Assembly: GCA_032690845.1 (NCBI GenBank)
Contig: CM064417.1
Span: 12,120,501 to 12,184,500 of the forward strand
Reading direction: 5' to 3'
DNA length: 64,000 nt
Origin: Eleusine coracana subsp. coracana
Taxonomy: Eukaryota; Streptophyta; Magnoliopsida; Poales; Poaceae
Shown: positions 1-11,600 of the stretch, piece by piece
Layout: every line of letters starts with the position of its first letter
Numbering within the stretch: the first letter of the stretch is position 1
Notes under the pieces: model-generated
What the model saw: the letters and a program-made list of their open reading frames with translations, nothing else
Told to the model about the DNA's origin: nothing
Databases searched by the model: none
Program-made: the position numbers and the translations under genes

Positions 1-853
1 CATGACTAAGAGTGAAGTCTAGAGAATCACCATCTCCCTCCGTATCCAGTGTAGCATTATGGATAACCGACGAGGGACTATTCCTAGCTTTCGGAGCAGA
101 AACAGTAAACCTATCTATTTCAATGTTCTTAAGAGAAGTAATAGCATGCATAATGTCGTTGTTATTATTCCCCCAAGACACCCCAATATTATTGATCTGG
201 ACTCTAATTTGCTTAGAAGGTAAAGACGTAAATGATAGCTTACCTTTTTCTACATTACGCTTTGCTGCTAACTTTTGGGCCTTGATCATGGAGTCCTTGT
301 CCCCCTTCTTCCTCGAAGCATGGCGGTGAGAAGTGGGTGGCCCAGGTATAGTTAGGATTGAATCCTTTTTGAGGAGCACCTCCAAAACATGTGGCAGCAT
401 CCCTCCACACGTTTCTGAAATATCATGGAGGGAGTCAGTCATGGCTTTATTTATCGTATTGGCGCGGATGTTATTCTTCTTACACACCTCCTGTAGAACA
501 CGACGTGACAGAGTATGAAAATTAATTGAAATAGAGTCCTCACCACCATGTAGTACCATTTCCGCCTCGGCAGGCAGCCCCAATAGATGTACATCCGGCA
601 TGGATTTCGAACGACAAAGAGGTGAAGCCCTTGGTGGTGATTCTTGGTGCAGCTCCGCTTGACCAATCAAAGAGTCTAAAAGACCCCCGAGGTCAGGCTG
701 AGCTGCCGCTTCTGTGGGCTTCCACGCCCTAGCGTTGTCAAGCGCAGCATTGACTGACAGCATGCGAGCCACGGCCGCGGAAGCAGCCAGCTTAGGCGCC
801 ACTTCTGCAGCATCGGTCAGCTCAGCAGTCACTGCCGCAATACCTCCCAGCAT
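1..853 (-). CDS. partial LINE ORF1-like (gag-like) protein, C-terminal part, runs off left edge
   Basis: Reading the minus strand from 853 to the window edge gives about 284 codons with no stop. The frame stays open back to 931, where a TGA at 934-932 ends it. The segment at about 335-180 reads HASRKKGDKDSMIKAQKLAA and is followed by KGKLSFTSLP and a VSWGNNNND stretch. As I recall the family, a basic Arg/Lys tail followed by a short hydrophobic module is typical of the end of plant LINE ORF1 proteins (DUF4283/zinc-knuckle type). The start is uncertain: the first in-frame Met is at 853, but coding similarity continues upstream, so the TGA at 934-932 may be a mutation in a longer frame. The DUF4283 and zinc-knuckle parts are not recognisable upstream. 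ORF2 would lie beyond the left edge. A domesticated host gene is possible but less likely. Confidence 0.5.
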   Translation of the reverse strand, partial: MLGGIAAVTAELTDAAEVAPKLAASAAVARMLSVNAALDNARAWKPTEAAAQPDLGGLLDSLIGQAELHQESPPRASPLCRSKSMPDVHLLGLPAEAEMVLHGGEDSISINFHTLSRRVLQEVCKKNNIRANTINKAMTDSLHDISETCGGMLPHVLEVLLKKDSILTIPGPPTSHRHASRKKGDKDSMIKAQKLAAKRNVEKGKLSFTSLPSKQIRVQINNIGVSWGNNNNDIMHAITSLKNIEIDRFTVSAPKARNSPSSVIHNATLDTEGDGDSLDFTLSH

Positions 854-934
854 AAGAGCCGCGGCTGGTGCGTGGACGTGGACTTCAAGGACGGCAGGAT
901 GTCGAACAAGATCGTCGGATACGACGAACCATCA

Positions 935-2054
935 CCATCGGGAGAACCACGCAGGAGACATGGATTTACAAGACGACTCCAGTCAGCGACTTAGTTGTAG
1001 AACACAGCTGGAGAAAGCAATCTCCCGAGTCGTCGAGAACGGTGAACATAGTAGGGTCTTTGCCGACACCACACGGGATCAGATCTTGTCCTTAAAACTG
1101 CAGCCCCCTCTCGGCGATAAAAACCAAACTGGTACAATCAATTTCTCTCTACTGTAGAGAAGCGTCGGTTAAAGCGCGAAAGTGAAAAACAACGGCGGCG
1201 ACAAAACAGGGAATAGAACTCTAGATTTATTTTTTTTACAAATCTCGTGTCTGACTCATGATACCACTTGTTAGTAAATAATGCGTAAAATAAGATCGAA
1301 ACAAGACACAGATTTAACGTGAAAAACTCTTACGGGAAAAAATCACGGACGCCGACCGGTAATCTTCACTATTGGAGGAGAGTTACAATGCAGGAAATAC
1401 AATGATCTCTCTCTTAACTCTTCCCATACAGTACAAGATGTATATATAATAATGAAAACTAGAGATAAACTTACTAAACAATATGAACTATAACACGAGA
1501 GAATTCCGCCTCTCAAACCTCCTATACGTCTTTAACACGGACTCTATAATTCGGATTATATTCCAACATCGCTTTCCAGCTTGTTCTACTTGTCATGCGG
1601 CCCCTCCAACCCTCCGATAGTCTGACGTCGCTCCGTTCTTCTTAAGTTCAATTTTGAATGTAGTTTGACGGTTCCTACTTGAGTTGCAACTAGGATTAGA
1701 TATCGGAGGCCATTGCAGACTTGCAATCCACGCTCCACCAGGCATCTGGCTGTTGCACGACCATATAAGGCTGCTCATGTTCGTTCGACATGGCTCTAGT
1801 ACTATTCACCGGCCCCTTCTATGGTTCAGTGTTGGCTCCGCCACTGCTTGTTCAGTGGGAAAAGTATAACATGGACACCAGAGCTCCACGCCCGAGTTGG
1901 CCGAAGACCCCCAATGCATCCACGGTCGCGACGCGTGATGGGTGGTCATCAACGTCACCATTCTCTCTGGCAAGTGAGTTGTCCGTTAGTGCAGTTGAAA
2001 TGAATTCGAGGTTTTGGTCGGGCCTCATCGACAAGCCCACGAGCTGATTGAGCC
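935..2054. other. intergenic, possible decayed 5' part of the minus-strand retroelement
   Basis: The GC-rich half (935-1190) is probably more of the minus-strand ORF1-like sequence, broken by stops and frameshifts. From about 1200 to 2054 the sequence is AT-rich with no coding signal I can support. I found no clear terminal repeats here. Confidence 0.35.
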
Positions 2055-2063
2055 GCTTTTTAT

Positions 2064-3204
2064 GAGTAAAGTTATGTTTGACTCTCTCAATTACAAGGGG
2101 TAGCGTATTTTAACTCCTCTATCTATAATATCAGGTATTCGCTCCCTTACAATGTTAAATTCGATTTAGTTTTCCTCCCTTAGCGATTTTTTATAATGGT
2201 TTTGTCTGACGTGTCCTTGGGGTCCTACTTGTAAGATGACACATCATTTTTTTTCTTTTTCCCTTTATTTTCTTCCTTCTTCTCCTTCCCCAAATTCCCC
2301 ACATCCATAGGACGACGCAAGGGCCTACACGTCGTCATTGCCGAGACGCAGCTTCGAGTACGAGCTATTTGCTCTTCATCCATCGGATCCACCCCCCCCC
2401 CCCCCCCCCGCTCCCATCCCCCGTGTGGAGCAGTGGATTCTGATGCTGAAGCTCGACGCCGGAGTAGGCGGCAGAGAAGGAGCCGTATGCTTCCCACTCC
2501 ACCGCCATAGACATTGTGGCCGCCAATGCCGGCAACACCTTCTTTGACACTATCGCAGTTGCCGAGGTTGGCAATTCCCCTTCGTCGTTGTCATGGACGA
2601 GGACTCCGCAGAGGATGGTGAAGAGGACGATGTACAGGTTGACCACGTCCCCCCCCCCCCCCCCCCCCCCCGCCGCCGCTCTTGAAGCTGATCCCGATTC
2701 ACCGGTACCCTACCCCTCCCTGTCGCCGCCGGCGTTGGTTCCTCCTCCTCCTCCTCATGGCGTTCCTCCATGCTGGACTGCGGAAGGGAGGAAGAGGACC
2801 AGGAGCAGTACGAAGAGAAGGACCAGGACCCACACCTTCATCCCGTCGGCATGGTCGCCGTCCCCATCTACACTGGAGGAGTCAGAGGAGGGTGTCATGC
2901 CGTTGGTGCTCATGCTAGGACCGGAGGTGCCGCAAGCTTTGGGCGTGTGGGGGAAGCCGGTGGATGTGGAGAGTTTGGGGAAGAAGAAGAACAGAGAAAA
3001 GGGAGGAAAAAAGAAAAAAATTGATGTGACATCTTATAAGTAGGATTTCAAGGCCACGTCAGATAAAAGCACTATCAAAAACCATCAAGAGAGGAAAACT
3101 AAATCGGGTTTAACAGTTTAAGGAAGCGGATACCCGATTTTATAGATCGGAAAGTCAAAATATGCTGCCCATTATAGTTGAGGGAGATAAATAAGACTTT
3201 ACTC
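2064..3204. mobile_element. non-autonomous Mutator-like element (Pack-MULE-like), 1141 bp
   Basis: Long terminal inverted repeats of about 245 bp are present. The arm at 2064-2310 matches the reverse complement of about 2955-3204 over nearly its whole length, sharing landmarks such as GATTTAGTTTTCCTC. The outermost bases are GAGTAAAG on one side and CTTTACTC on the other. A perfect 9-bp direct repeat GCTTTTTAT flanks it at 2055-2063 and 3205-3213, the target duplication length typical of MULEs. The interior (2311-2954) is much more GC-rich than the arms. It carries two poly-C runs (2392-2409 and 2649-2671) and no transposase. A GC-rich passenger between long arms is how Pack-MULEs with captured host fragments look, but I do not recognise a parent gene. 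Confidence 0.9.
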
Positions 3205-3213
3205 GCTTTTTAT

Positions 3214-4160
3214 CTAGGCTGACGATCATGAAACAAGCTTTCGCAACCCAGCTCGTTTACATTATTACATCACAACTAATTTTTATGAAAGTGTTGCATT
3301 AATAAAACTGGATCTAAAGCATCTGGATTTCCTCTAAGAAAAGAATGAAAGAGTTTTAGCATATGGACAGCAATTGCATTCAAAACTAATAATAAGAACC
3401 CATGCATGCCATATGAATTAAAATAAGCAAAAAGGTCATGAATTGGGCGACAGCTAAAGGCCCGCCCAGGAAGGAGCATCAATGGGCATATCGTGGAATC
3501 GGCCCGAATAAGCATCAAGCCTCCTCAGTCGAAGCAACTTGGCCCAAGCAACTTAAATAGGCCCAAAAGACGCTGCCAATATCTAACTGGCCCAAGATAT
3601 ATGCATGCGTTTTGTACTGGCCCAAGATGTAACCTGGCCCAACTTTTTTTGTTTATCTTTTTTTCCATTTACATCGTAACCTGTTCTAATCAAGTCTTGC
3701 CTCGCTTAGCCCCAGCTATGAGGACGCTCACAACCCACTTGTTTTTTTATACGAGTAAGTAAAGTAAGATGCAATACTCCTTTGTTTAACAACTTTCTTG
3801 ATCTAATCTTTTATTTTCTAGACTTCCCTTCTCCTATTAATCGAAGTCGTTTGCTGCAAATCTCCTAGTTTTTTGTTAGGTTGTGCGTTGGTTAGGCAAA
3901 GATGCCTTCATGTTATCTCATTTAAAAAAAACATTTATAATATTTTCATTAACTGTTGAGAATAAAGAACATGTTAAATGATCTTTACTTGATTAATGTC
4001 TCGGTTTTTCTTTCTTTTTCAGTTACAAATTTTTTGTGAGACAATTACATATAATATATATAAGGCCCTAATGTCGAGTTTGCGCCTCAAACTGCATAGT
4101 CGGTACTGAGTTTCAGCGGTGCATACACATGCGTTGTGCGCAGGGTAATGCCAACAAAAC
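3214..4160. other. intergenic with a cluster of GGCCCA motifs
   Basis: No coding frame is supported. Between about 3450 and 3645 the motif GGCCCA/TGGGCC appears repeatedly, several times as TGGCCCAAG. These match plant site II-type promoter boxes, but no transcript start or gene is evident next to them. Confidence 0.35.
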
Positions 4161-4163
4161 TAA

Positions 4164-5063
4164 GGGTGCGTTTAGTTGGATTTGTGGTTGTGAGAAAAAA
4201 TTATTGTGGGTTATGCCTACGAAAAAAGCTATTTTAAGATGTTAGTTCTGTGAAAAGTCGAAAGTCGTTTGATTAACTAGTTGTGTCTTTTATAAAAACT
4301 GTTAAATAGATCTCACATGTCATCCATATTACGCATGACTCAATGTTTTCTTCTCTCACTAACGAGTGGATCCTGCTCGTCAGCGTCTTCATTTTCTTTT
4401 TCTTATCTTCTTCTTCTTCTTCTTCTTCTTCTTCTTCTTCTTCTTCTTCTCTCTCTCTCACCAGGCCTCGACACGAGCCCCACGCCGCCCTCCTTATCCC
4501 TACCCTGCCACCTCCTCGCCCACACCCGACGTCGCCCCCTCCTGCCCTGCGCCCGCTGCCTCCTCGTCCCATGTGTCCGACGCTGCCACTCTCTTCCCTC
4601 GCCTTCGATGCCGCCGCCTCCTTCTCCCCCTTGCCCGGTGTTTTCGCCTCCTTCTCCTCCATGCTCGGTGCTGCCTTCTCCTCCCACGCGCCTGACGCCC
4701 CCGCCTCCTTCTCTTTCGCGCTCGGACATCCTCCCTGCGTCCAGCTACCACAACTCGACATTGAGGAGAATGGAGAGGGGGTGGGGCTAGGAGAGAACCG
4801 TTGGGTAGCCGACGAGCAAAGAGACACCTATTCTCGCATGAGGGGAGGGGAAAGAAAAGGGAAGAACAAACCATTATCTTCATAATCAGTAGCATGGTGG
4901 GTACATTTCATGAACTTCTCCATTTCACAGCCGAATGCTGTGAAAAATGACCTACGTGAAATGTGCTTTTTGTGGAAGCACTCAGCTCACAACCACATTG
5001 TTTAGTTTGACTTTTGGCTTTTTCAAAAACGAAAATGGGTTAAAAGTTGAACCAAACACACCC
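4164..5063. mobile_element. PIF/Harbinger-like (Tourist-type) element, 900 bp, non-autonomous
   Basis: The left end GGGTGCGTTTAGTTGG pairs with the reverse complement of the right end, which reads GGGTGTGTTTGGTTCAAC. The element is flanked by the trinucleotide TAA at 4161-4163 and 5064-5066, the target duplication expected for PIF/Harbinger elements. The interior holds a (TTC)n tract and a GC-rich, Ser/Pro-codon-like stretch (4460-4740). That stretch is open in several frames on both strands, as expected for low-complexity DNA rather than a gene. No transposase is present. Confidence 0.8.
4406..4459. repeat. (TTC)n microsatellite running into (CT)n
   Basis: About fifteen TTC units are followed by a short CT run, inside the Harbinger-like element. 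This tract creates the long Ser, Phe, Leu, Glu or Arg homopolymers seen in every frame here. Confidence 0.9.
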
Positions 5064-5066
5064 TAA

Positions 5067-5459
5067 GGCCTCCTTTGGAATGGAAGAATTGTCCATGAAT
5101 TTTGGAGGATTTGGTTCCTCTCGTAATTATTCCAATCAAGTCCTTTGACACACAAAATTTCATAGAAAAAATTCCATAGGATTCATTCCTTTTCTCCATT
5201 TCTTAGAGGATTCTAAACATGAGCTCTAACCTCATGTTAGAATTTCTTTGAAAATTCTAATGCACAATGTGTCTATCTCTCTCTTATTCTCTCTTCTAAT
5301 AAACTCTTCCCGCAAAAGTTTTTCCTATGTCATATCCAAGCAACTTCTTTACACAAATCATGTATTTTGAATTCCTATATGATTTCATATGATGACGTGT
5401 TTTATATCTATGTTTTTCCTTTTTCTATATTTTGAGAATTCTATGTTCCAAAGCAGATC
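5067..5459. mobile_element. MITE, PIF/Harbinger-like, 393 bp, abutting the previous element
   Basis: The left end GGCCTCCTTTGGAA pairs imperfectly with the reverse complement of the right end, GATCTGCTTTGGAA. TAA flanks both sides, at 5064-5066 (shared with the element to the left) and 5460-5462. The same end motif GGCCTCCTTTGGA recurs in the element at 60217-60667, so they look like one family. There is no coding content. Confidence 0.65.
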
Positions 5460-5462
5460 TAA

Positions 5463-6255
5463 ACTACCAAGTTGCCGAAGAAAAAGAATGAAAGCTCTTG
5501 CACAATATCGCTCGAAACCAAACGGCAAACGCCCTAACCATGTTACTAATCAGAAGCATAAACACACGTTGAAAATTTAGCGGAGATTTAGATAATTGTT
5601 TACATTTACCAAACGTTAAAGCCTGCCAAGCAAGCCTATCTTTCAAATGTTGGATAAAGGAATGTGTACGTCGTGGCTACCATGCCTAGCAATGGCATTC
5701 TCGTGTTTTTGAGGATGAATAACTCGATTAGATACGGAGTACACATCGTGGCTATCATGTCTAAGGGAATAACAATATCTATTTCTCTAATTAAATAGAA
5801 GAAATGTAAGAACATAAGAAACAGGAAAAATGACAGACTATGACGTGCCCTAACTTTTTGCATCACGAAACAACACTAGCAGTGTCATTAGGTTGCAACA
5901 TTATTTAATTTGAAAAATGAAGAGCGTCACCCTTTTGAGTGAAACAAACGTCTTGTAGTATTAAAATCATATATAAATGATTTCTAAAAAAATCATATAA
6001 ATGACTCTCCAGCTAACTCTATATTGGTGTTGTAAATGATTTTGCATCTCTAAGAAGCCAAATATACATGTTTATGGCTATTTATATGTGCTTATTACAA
6101 GCATCATTTACACATGATAAAAATAAATGGAATGATCTGTTTTATATAATGACAATTACGGATAAAATAATCATTAATATCATGACACTTATTTTTGGCG
6201 TTCCGTGATGAAAAAAAAGAAAACGGTCTAACCCTAACTTTTTTAGTACAATTTT
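5463..6255. other. AT-rich intergenic sequence
   Basis: No coding frame, RNA gene or clean terminal repeats are visible. A diverged direct repeat of about 20 bp containing CGTGGCTA-CATG occurs near 5668 and 5744. Confidence 0.4.
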
Positions 6256-6535
6256 AAACTTAGAGGGTAATCAAACCAGATAATTTGAAGTCTCGCGAAT
6301 GTGAACACTGTAGCTCTCCACTGTAGCTCTCTCAACCACTCTCTTTCCACTGCATTTTGCATTCAATTCCTTCAGGGAAGTAGGCGAGATGCCTTTTATT
6401 TCTCCAGTTTTTCACTCTTGCGATTTCTATTCTAATGTTTCTTCTCTGCACATCCATAGCAACAACCTGTTCCTCAGTTCCTACCTCATCTCACGACCCA
6501 TCCACTTTTGTCAAAACAATCCCCAATCCTTTCCC

Positions 6536-8653
6536 ATGGAACCAGAGGAAAATCTTCCATTTCCTCTACAGAATAATCCGCCAATTGAGCTTGATTTTGA
6601 TTTCCAAAGCCTCAATCTCTCCCACAAAGAAGAGATTCAATTAGATTTTGGAAATCAGACTCAAGAACAACCCTTGTCCTGTTTCAGCCTCTTGTTCAAA
6701 GCTGGTCCACCAGATGATCTTCCTACTAGGAATGTGTCTCAGTATATGTTCGAGAAAGCTATGAGAGCGGCCTGGGGCTTGAGATTCTTGAAAGTGTCTC
6801 AAGTCACAGACAATTTATTCATGGCATACTTTAGATCAGAAGAAGATCAAAGATGGGTATGGCAAAGGCAACCTTGGACTGCAGAACGGGAGACTCTATT
6901 GGTTGAGTGGGTTGATCCAAGTGGGAGTAGGCCAATGGATTCCTACACATTCAGGTATCTCCCAGTAAATGTTCACTTATACGGGATTCCAAAAGCTCTT
7001 CGATCTGTTGATTTGGTTGATAAAATCATAGAAAAAATTGGAGTCAAGGATTCCTCAGTAGTCATGTCTGGAAGTGCTATGTTCAGAATACCTGAGTATG
7101 TCATAGCTAGAGTCATCCTTGATGTAACTAAGCCGCTCCTAGATAGAATCACAATCAATATCTCAATGGAGAAGAAAATTAAGATTTATATTCATTATGA
7201 GAAACTGGTCAAGATATGTAGCTTCTGTGGTCATCTTTTTCACAATGTATCAAACTATAAGAAGAGGCATCAAATGATTTTGAAGCTTCATCCAACAGAA
7301 GCTGTCAAAGTTCCTGAAGAAATATATGGCTTATGGAGAACCCAAGAGAGTGAAATCCCCACTGAAGCCAAAGAAGAGAATGATATTAGTATGCCTCAAG
7401 ATCCTTATTTACAAGCTTTTAAGAATTTGTTTTAGAAAGGGACTTCATGTTCTGGTAATAGACTAAACAAGGAGAAAGAAATAAGTCAAAGGCATAGCAA
7501 TGATTTGCAAATGATGGCTGCAACAGGAACTCCGTTATGTCCTTTGTTCAAAGAATCTACTCAGAAAGGAGGCAGTTATAACTTACAATCTTTGGGACCA
7601 AGTAAGGGGAGAATTGAATTGGGGAATGAAGCAAGCAGAACTATTTTTTGTCATAATACCCCACAGGTTTCTTCTAGTCATAGCTTCTTTGGACATGAGG
7701 CTCCATCTTACTTAGCTAGCCAGAACTTTTAGGGTCAACAATACAGCTGTCAATCCCAACCAAGACAATCCCAAAACCTTTCTCCGTCTAGTTCTCAATG
7801 GCTTGGCCAAGGAAGTTCTTTTGTTTTTCAAGCTTCAAGCCAGAAAAAACAGCAAGTAATTATGGATCAGAGTCATGAAACCTCAAAGCAGAATCAAAAT
7901 ATGAATGCTAACAATACTCAATTGGACACTCCTTATACTGGCCAAATTTCAAATGCTACTAATCAGTTGCTGGATTCAAGTGATAAAATTCCCCACTGCC
8001 TTTCCACTTTTGTTTCCTCTCCTAAAAATGTTTTTCATAATCCTGAACCTTACAAGAGCAAACATTGTGTGAAATCTTCCTCCTATATACCTTACTTGAG
8101 TAAACCTCGTCAAAGCCAAAGTTTCAAGCAAAACCACAAAAGACAAGGTTCACCACTTCATCATCCTACAAATAAAAAACCATCTATCCCCTATGGCTTT
8201 TCTTCACGTCATTCTCCATCATACTCTTCTTCTCCTTCACTGTTATCTACTACCTCACGAGGCTTTTGCTCTGTAGAAAATCAGCATAACCCAGCTACTA
8301 CTACTAGAAGGCGTAATGAATCTCAGAGCAGATGGGATCAAGACTCTACTGTTGGCCAAGTCAATATGCTTCACCATAATACTGATCATCCTCTAGATGG
8401 ATCTAAAATGGATGGCACCAACTCCAGTAACTTCTCTTTAGGTGATAATCAAGATTCTGGTGGGGAGCAAAAACACATAGAAGGTCGAGTTTCTGTCAGC
8501 ACTACTCATGCTCAAGTCCAACTTCGTGTTGAAGACCAGCAAGGTAATATGGAAGGATCTGATATGTCTCTAGATGAAGAAACTCAACTTGGTGATGAAT
8601 CTCTTTCTCATGGGGCAATGGCGCCAGCCCTTAAGGCGCCACAGGGGCCATGA
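6536..8653 (+). pseudogene. LINE ORF1 (DUF4283 plus zinc knuckle), two in-frame stops
   Basis: A single frame from 6536 to the TGA at 8651-8653 is interrupted only by TAG codons at 7433-7435 and 7730-7732. An upstream in-frame ATG at 6389 exists, but the Ser/Phe-rich 49 residues after it look like leader sequence, so I prefer the Met of MEPEENLPF. The N-terminal part carries the DUF4283 pattern (LPTRNVSQYMFEKAMRAAW, then a WVWQRQPWT-like block and LPVNVHLYGIP). It is followed by a zinc knuckle, CSFCGHLFHNVSNY, in which the last Cys is replaced by Tyr. The rest is a low-complexity Ser/Gln/Asn-rich tail. This protein normally binds LINE RNA. The stop overlaps the ORF2 start as ATGA (8650-8653). 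Confidence 0.88.
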
Positions 8654-11600
8654 ATCTCTTATCATGGAACTGCCAAGGGGCTGGTGGCTCCCTTCGCAGT
8701 TCGAAGATGTGCCACCTTAAAAGGTTGATTCACTCAACTAAAGCTAAGGTAATTTTTATATCAGAAGTTAAATCCAATAAATACTCTCATTTGGATCTGA
8801 TTAATAGTTTTTGTTTGCATGATAGCTATATAGTTCCTGCTGATGGTATTTCTGGAGGTCTTTGGCTTTTATGGATTGAAGAAGTTGAAGTGGAAGTTGT
8901 TAAATCTAGCCTTAACTATATTCTAGCTAGAGTTAGTTTTATGCAGGAAAACTTTAATATTAGGTTAGTTTATATTTATGGTGACCCTTATCATGTAAGA
9001 ACTAATGACATATGGGCTGATGTTTTGGATTTTTACTGCTGGATGATAGCCCTCTATTTTGTATGGGAGATCTCAACGAACTCCTTGATGGTACTGAAAA
9101 GCTTAGTTGTCATGCTCCTAATTTGAATCGCATCTCTTCTTTTCGCAATATTATTTATAACTGTGGTCTGATAGGTCTTGGTTATAATGGTCTTGCTTAC
9201 ACTTGGACTAACAGACGTTTTTCTTCTAATCCTACTTTCCAACGTCTAGATAGGTGTCTTGCTAATGCAACATGGTGCAATAATTTTCCTAATACTAATG
9301 TCTATCACCTTCCTATTATTTATGGCGACCATGCTCCTATCTTAGCTATTCCTCTATCTAACTATGTTAAAAGAAAAAGAAATTTCAAATTTGAAAACTG
9401 GTGGTTGTTTGAAAAAGACTTCCAAAATGTTTGCAAGGATACGTGGGTCAGGTATGACCATCTTTCTTTTCATAAAAGATTGAAACAATTAGATCATAAT
9501 CTAACTGTTTGGTCTAAAAGAAATAAAAGTTCTTTGAATGTGCAACTAAAAAATATTGAAAATGATTTGGCTAACCTTCAAGCTCTTCCTGTAACCCATC
9601 GAAATCATATCTTGGAAGATGATCTTTGCAAGAAGCATGCAGCCATTCAAAATAAGATTTTTGAGTATTACAAGCAAAGATGCAAGAAGAGATGGGTGGT
9701 GAAAGGAGATAGAAATACTTCCTTCTTTCACAATAGTGTTATCAAAAGAAGGAGAAAGAATAGAATAAAGATGAGGATATTGTTAGTTGCTTTATTAGTT
9801 ACTTCACTAATTTATTCTCATCCTCATTACAGAGCAGGAATATCAACCAAATTCCCTCTTTGATGGATGCAATCCAATATGAGAATCTAACATCAGCTCT
9901 CTCAAAAGAAGACATTTTTAGTATTCTTAAAAACATGAGAGGTAATGCTACCTCTTGACCTGATGGTTTTAATGTCACCTTCTATAGAATGGCTTGGAGC
10001 TGGATAGGGGATGATGTCTACAATCTGGTAAGGAATTTCTACTTAAACAAATACATGGCTGAAAGTATGAAAAAAAACAAATATTGTTCTTATTCCTAAG
10101 AAACAAATTTGCCCTTTACCTCTAGACTACAGACCCATCAGTCTCTGTAATGTTTCTTATAAAATTATTGTCAAATCTTTAGCTCTCAAAATGCAACCTT
10201 ACTTACCTGACCATATTATTAACTCTCAATATGCTTTTGTTAAAGGTAGAATAATATCAGAAAATATCATAATAGCTTATGAAGTTGTTCACTCTTTTCA
10301 ATTGAGAAATTAGAAAGAATCTGCTTTCATGCTCAAATTAGATCTGGCTAAAGCTTTTGATAGGATTGAATGGAACTTCATGGTATGCAATGAAACGACT
10401 CAGCTTTAATGAAAACTTTATTGGTCTTGTTGCGGCATATGTGGAATGGCCATCTTTCTCTGATATTGTTAATGGACAATCTTATGGTAATGTCAAAAGC
10501 TCTAGAGGCATAAGACAAGGTTGTCCTCTATCTCCATATCTTTTTATCATTGCTATCAATGAACTAACCTTCAGGTTACAAGAGGTCATTTCTGAAAACA
10601 GAATTCAAGGAATTAAACTCACTCCCCAAACACCGCCTCTTCACTCTCTTTTATTTGCAGATGATGTCATTATCTATGGCAAAGCAAATTTACAAGAGGC
10701 TTTGATTATAAAGAACATCTTGCGAGACTTTTGCAGGGATTCAGGACAAACTCCTAATTGGAACAAATCTTCCATTCTTTTTAGTTATAATACTCCAGAT
10801 GCTGCTCGAACTGAAATTAAAAATACTTTTCAAGTCCTTGATATGGATCATAACACCTTTCACCTTGGTCATCCTCTTTTTACTGCCCATAACCCTAAAT
10901 CCAAGGTTTATAGTTTCCTTAAGAACAATTTTAAATCTAAGTTTAATGACTGGAAATCCAACACTATATCTCATGCAGGTCGTTCTATATTGATTAAATC
11001 AGTTTTTTCTACCATTCCTGTCTACTATATGTCCCATGTTCTCTTTCCTAAATCTTTCCTGGAAGACGTCACAAGCATTATAAGGCGTTTTTGGTGGATG
11101 GATAATACCCTAGATGATAACAAGAGACCCCTTTATCTCTATGCCTGGAGTAAATTTTGCATTCCAAAAGGTGCAGTGGGGCTTGGCTTTAGAGATTTGG
11201 CCACTTTAAATATTGCTCTTATAACAGGTTTGGCCTGGAGGATGCTAACCAACCCTGATGCTCTATGGGTACAAATTTTAAAAGGTAAGTATTTTCCTAA
11301 TCACTCTTTTTGGACAGCAAGAACTTATGGGCCAAAATCGTGGACTTGGGACTCAATTCTGAAGGTAAGAGATATCATCCAAAAAGAAGTTCATTGGCAG
11401 CTCTTTGATGGCAACATTTCTATTTGGAATCAACCTTGGATTTCAGACTGGGAAAACATTCACAACAAATTGAAAGAAGAAGCCCTGAATATGAGCTTAC
11501 CTTCTAAAGTTTCTGACTTGTGGCTTTTTAACCCCAAAAGATGGAATGTTGATTTGATATCAGCGATCTTTAAGGAAGATTTTGTCAACAAAATTTTGTA

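Noticed and set aside
2516..3043. 175-codon plus-strand frame with Pro-rich stretch
   Set aside because: It spans a poly-C tract and ends in the inverted-repeat arm of the MULE-like element, so it is not a host gene.
4273..4885. Several overlapping frames of 105-184 codons on both strands
   Set aside because: They are homopolymer-rich products of the (TTC)n tract and GC-rich interior of the Harbinger-like element.
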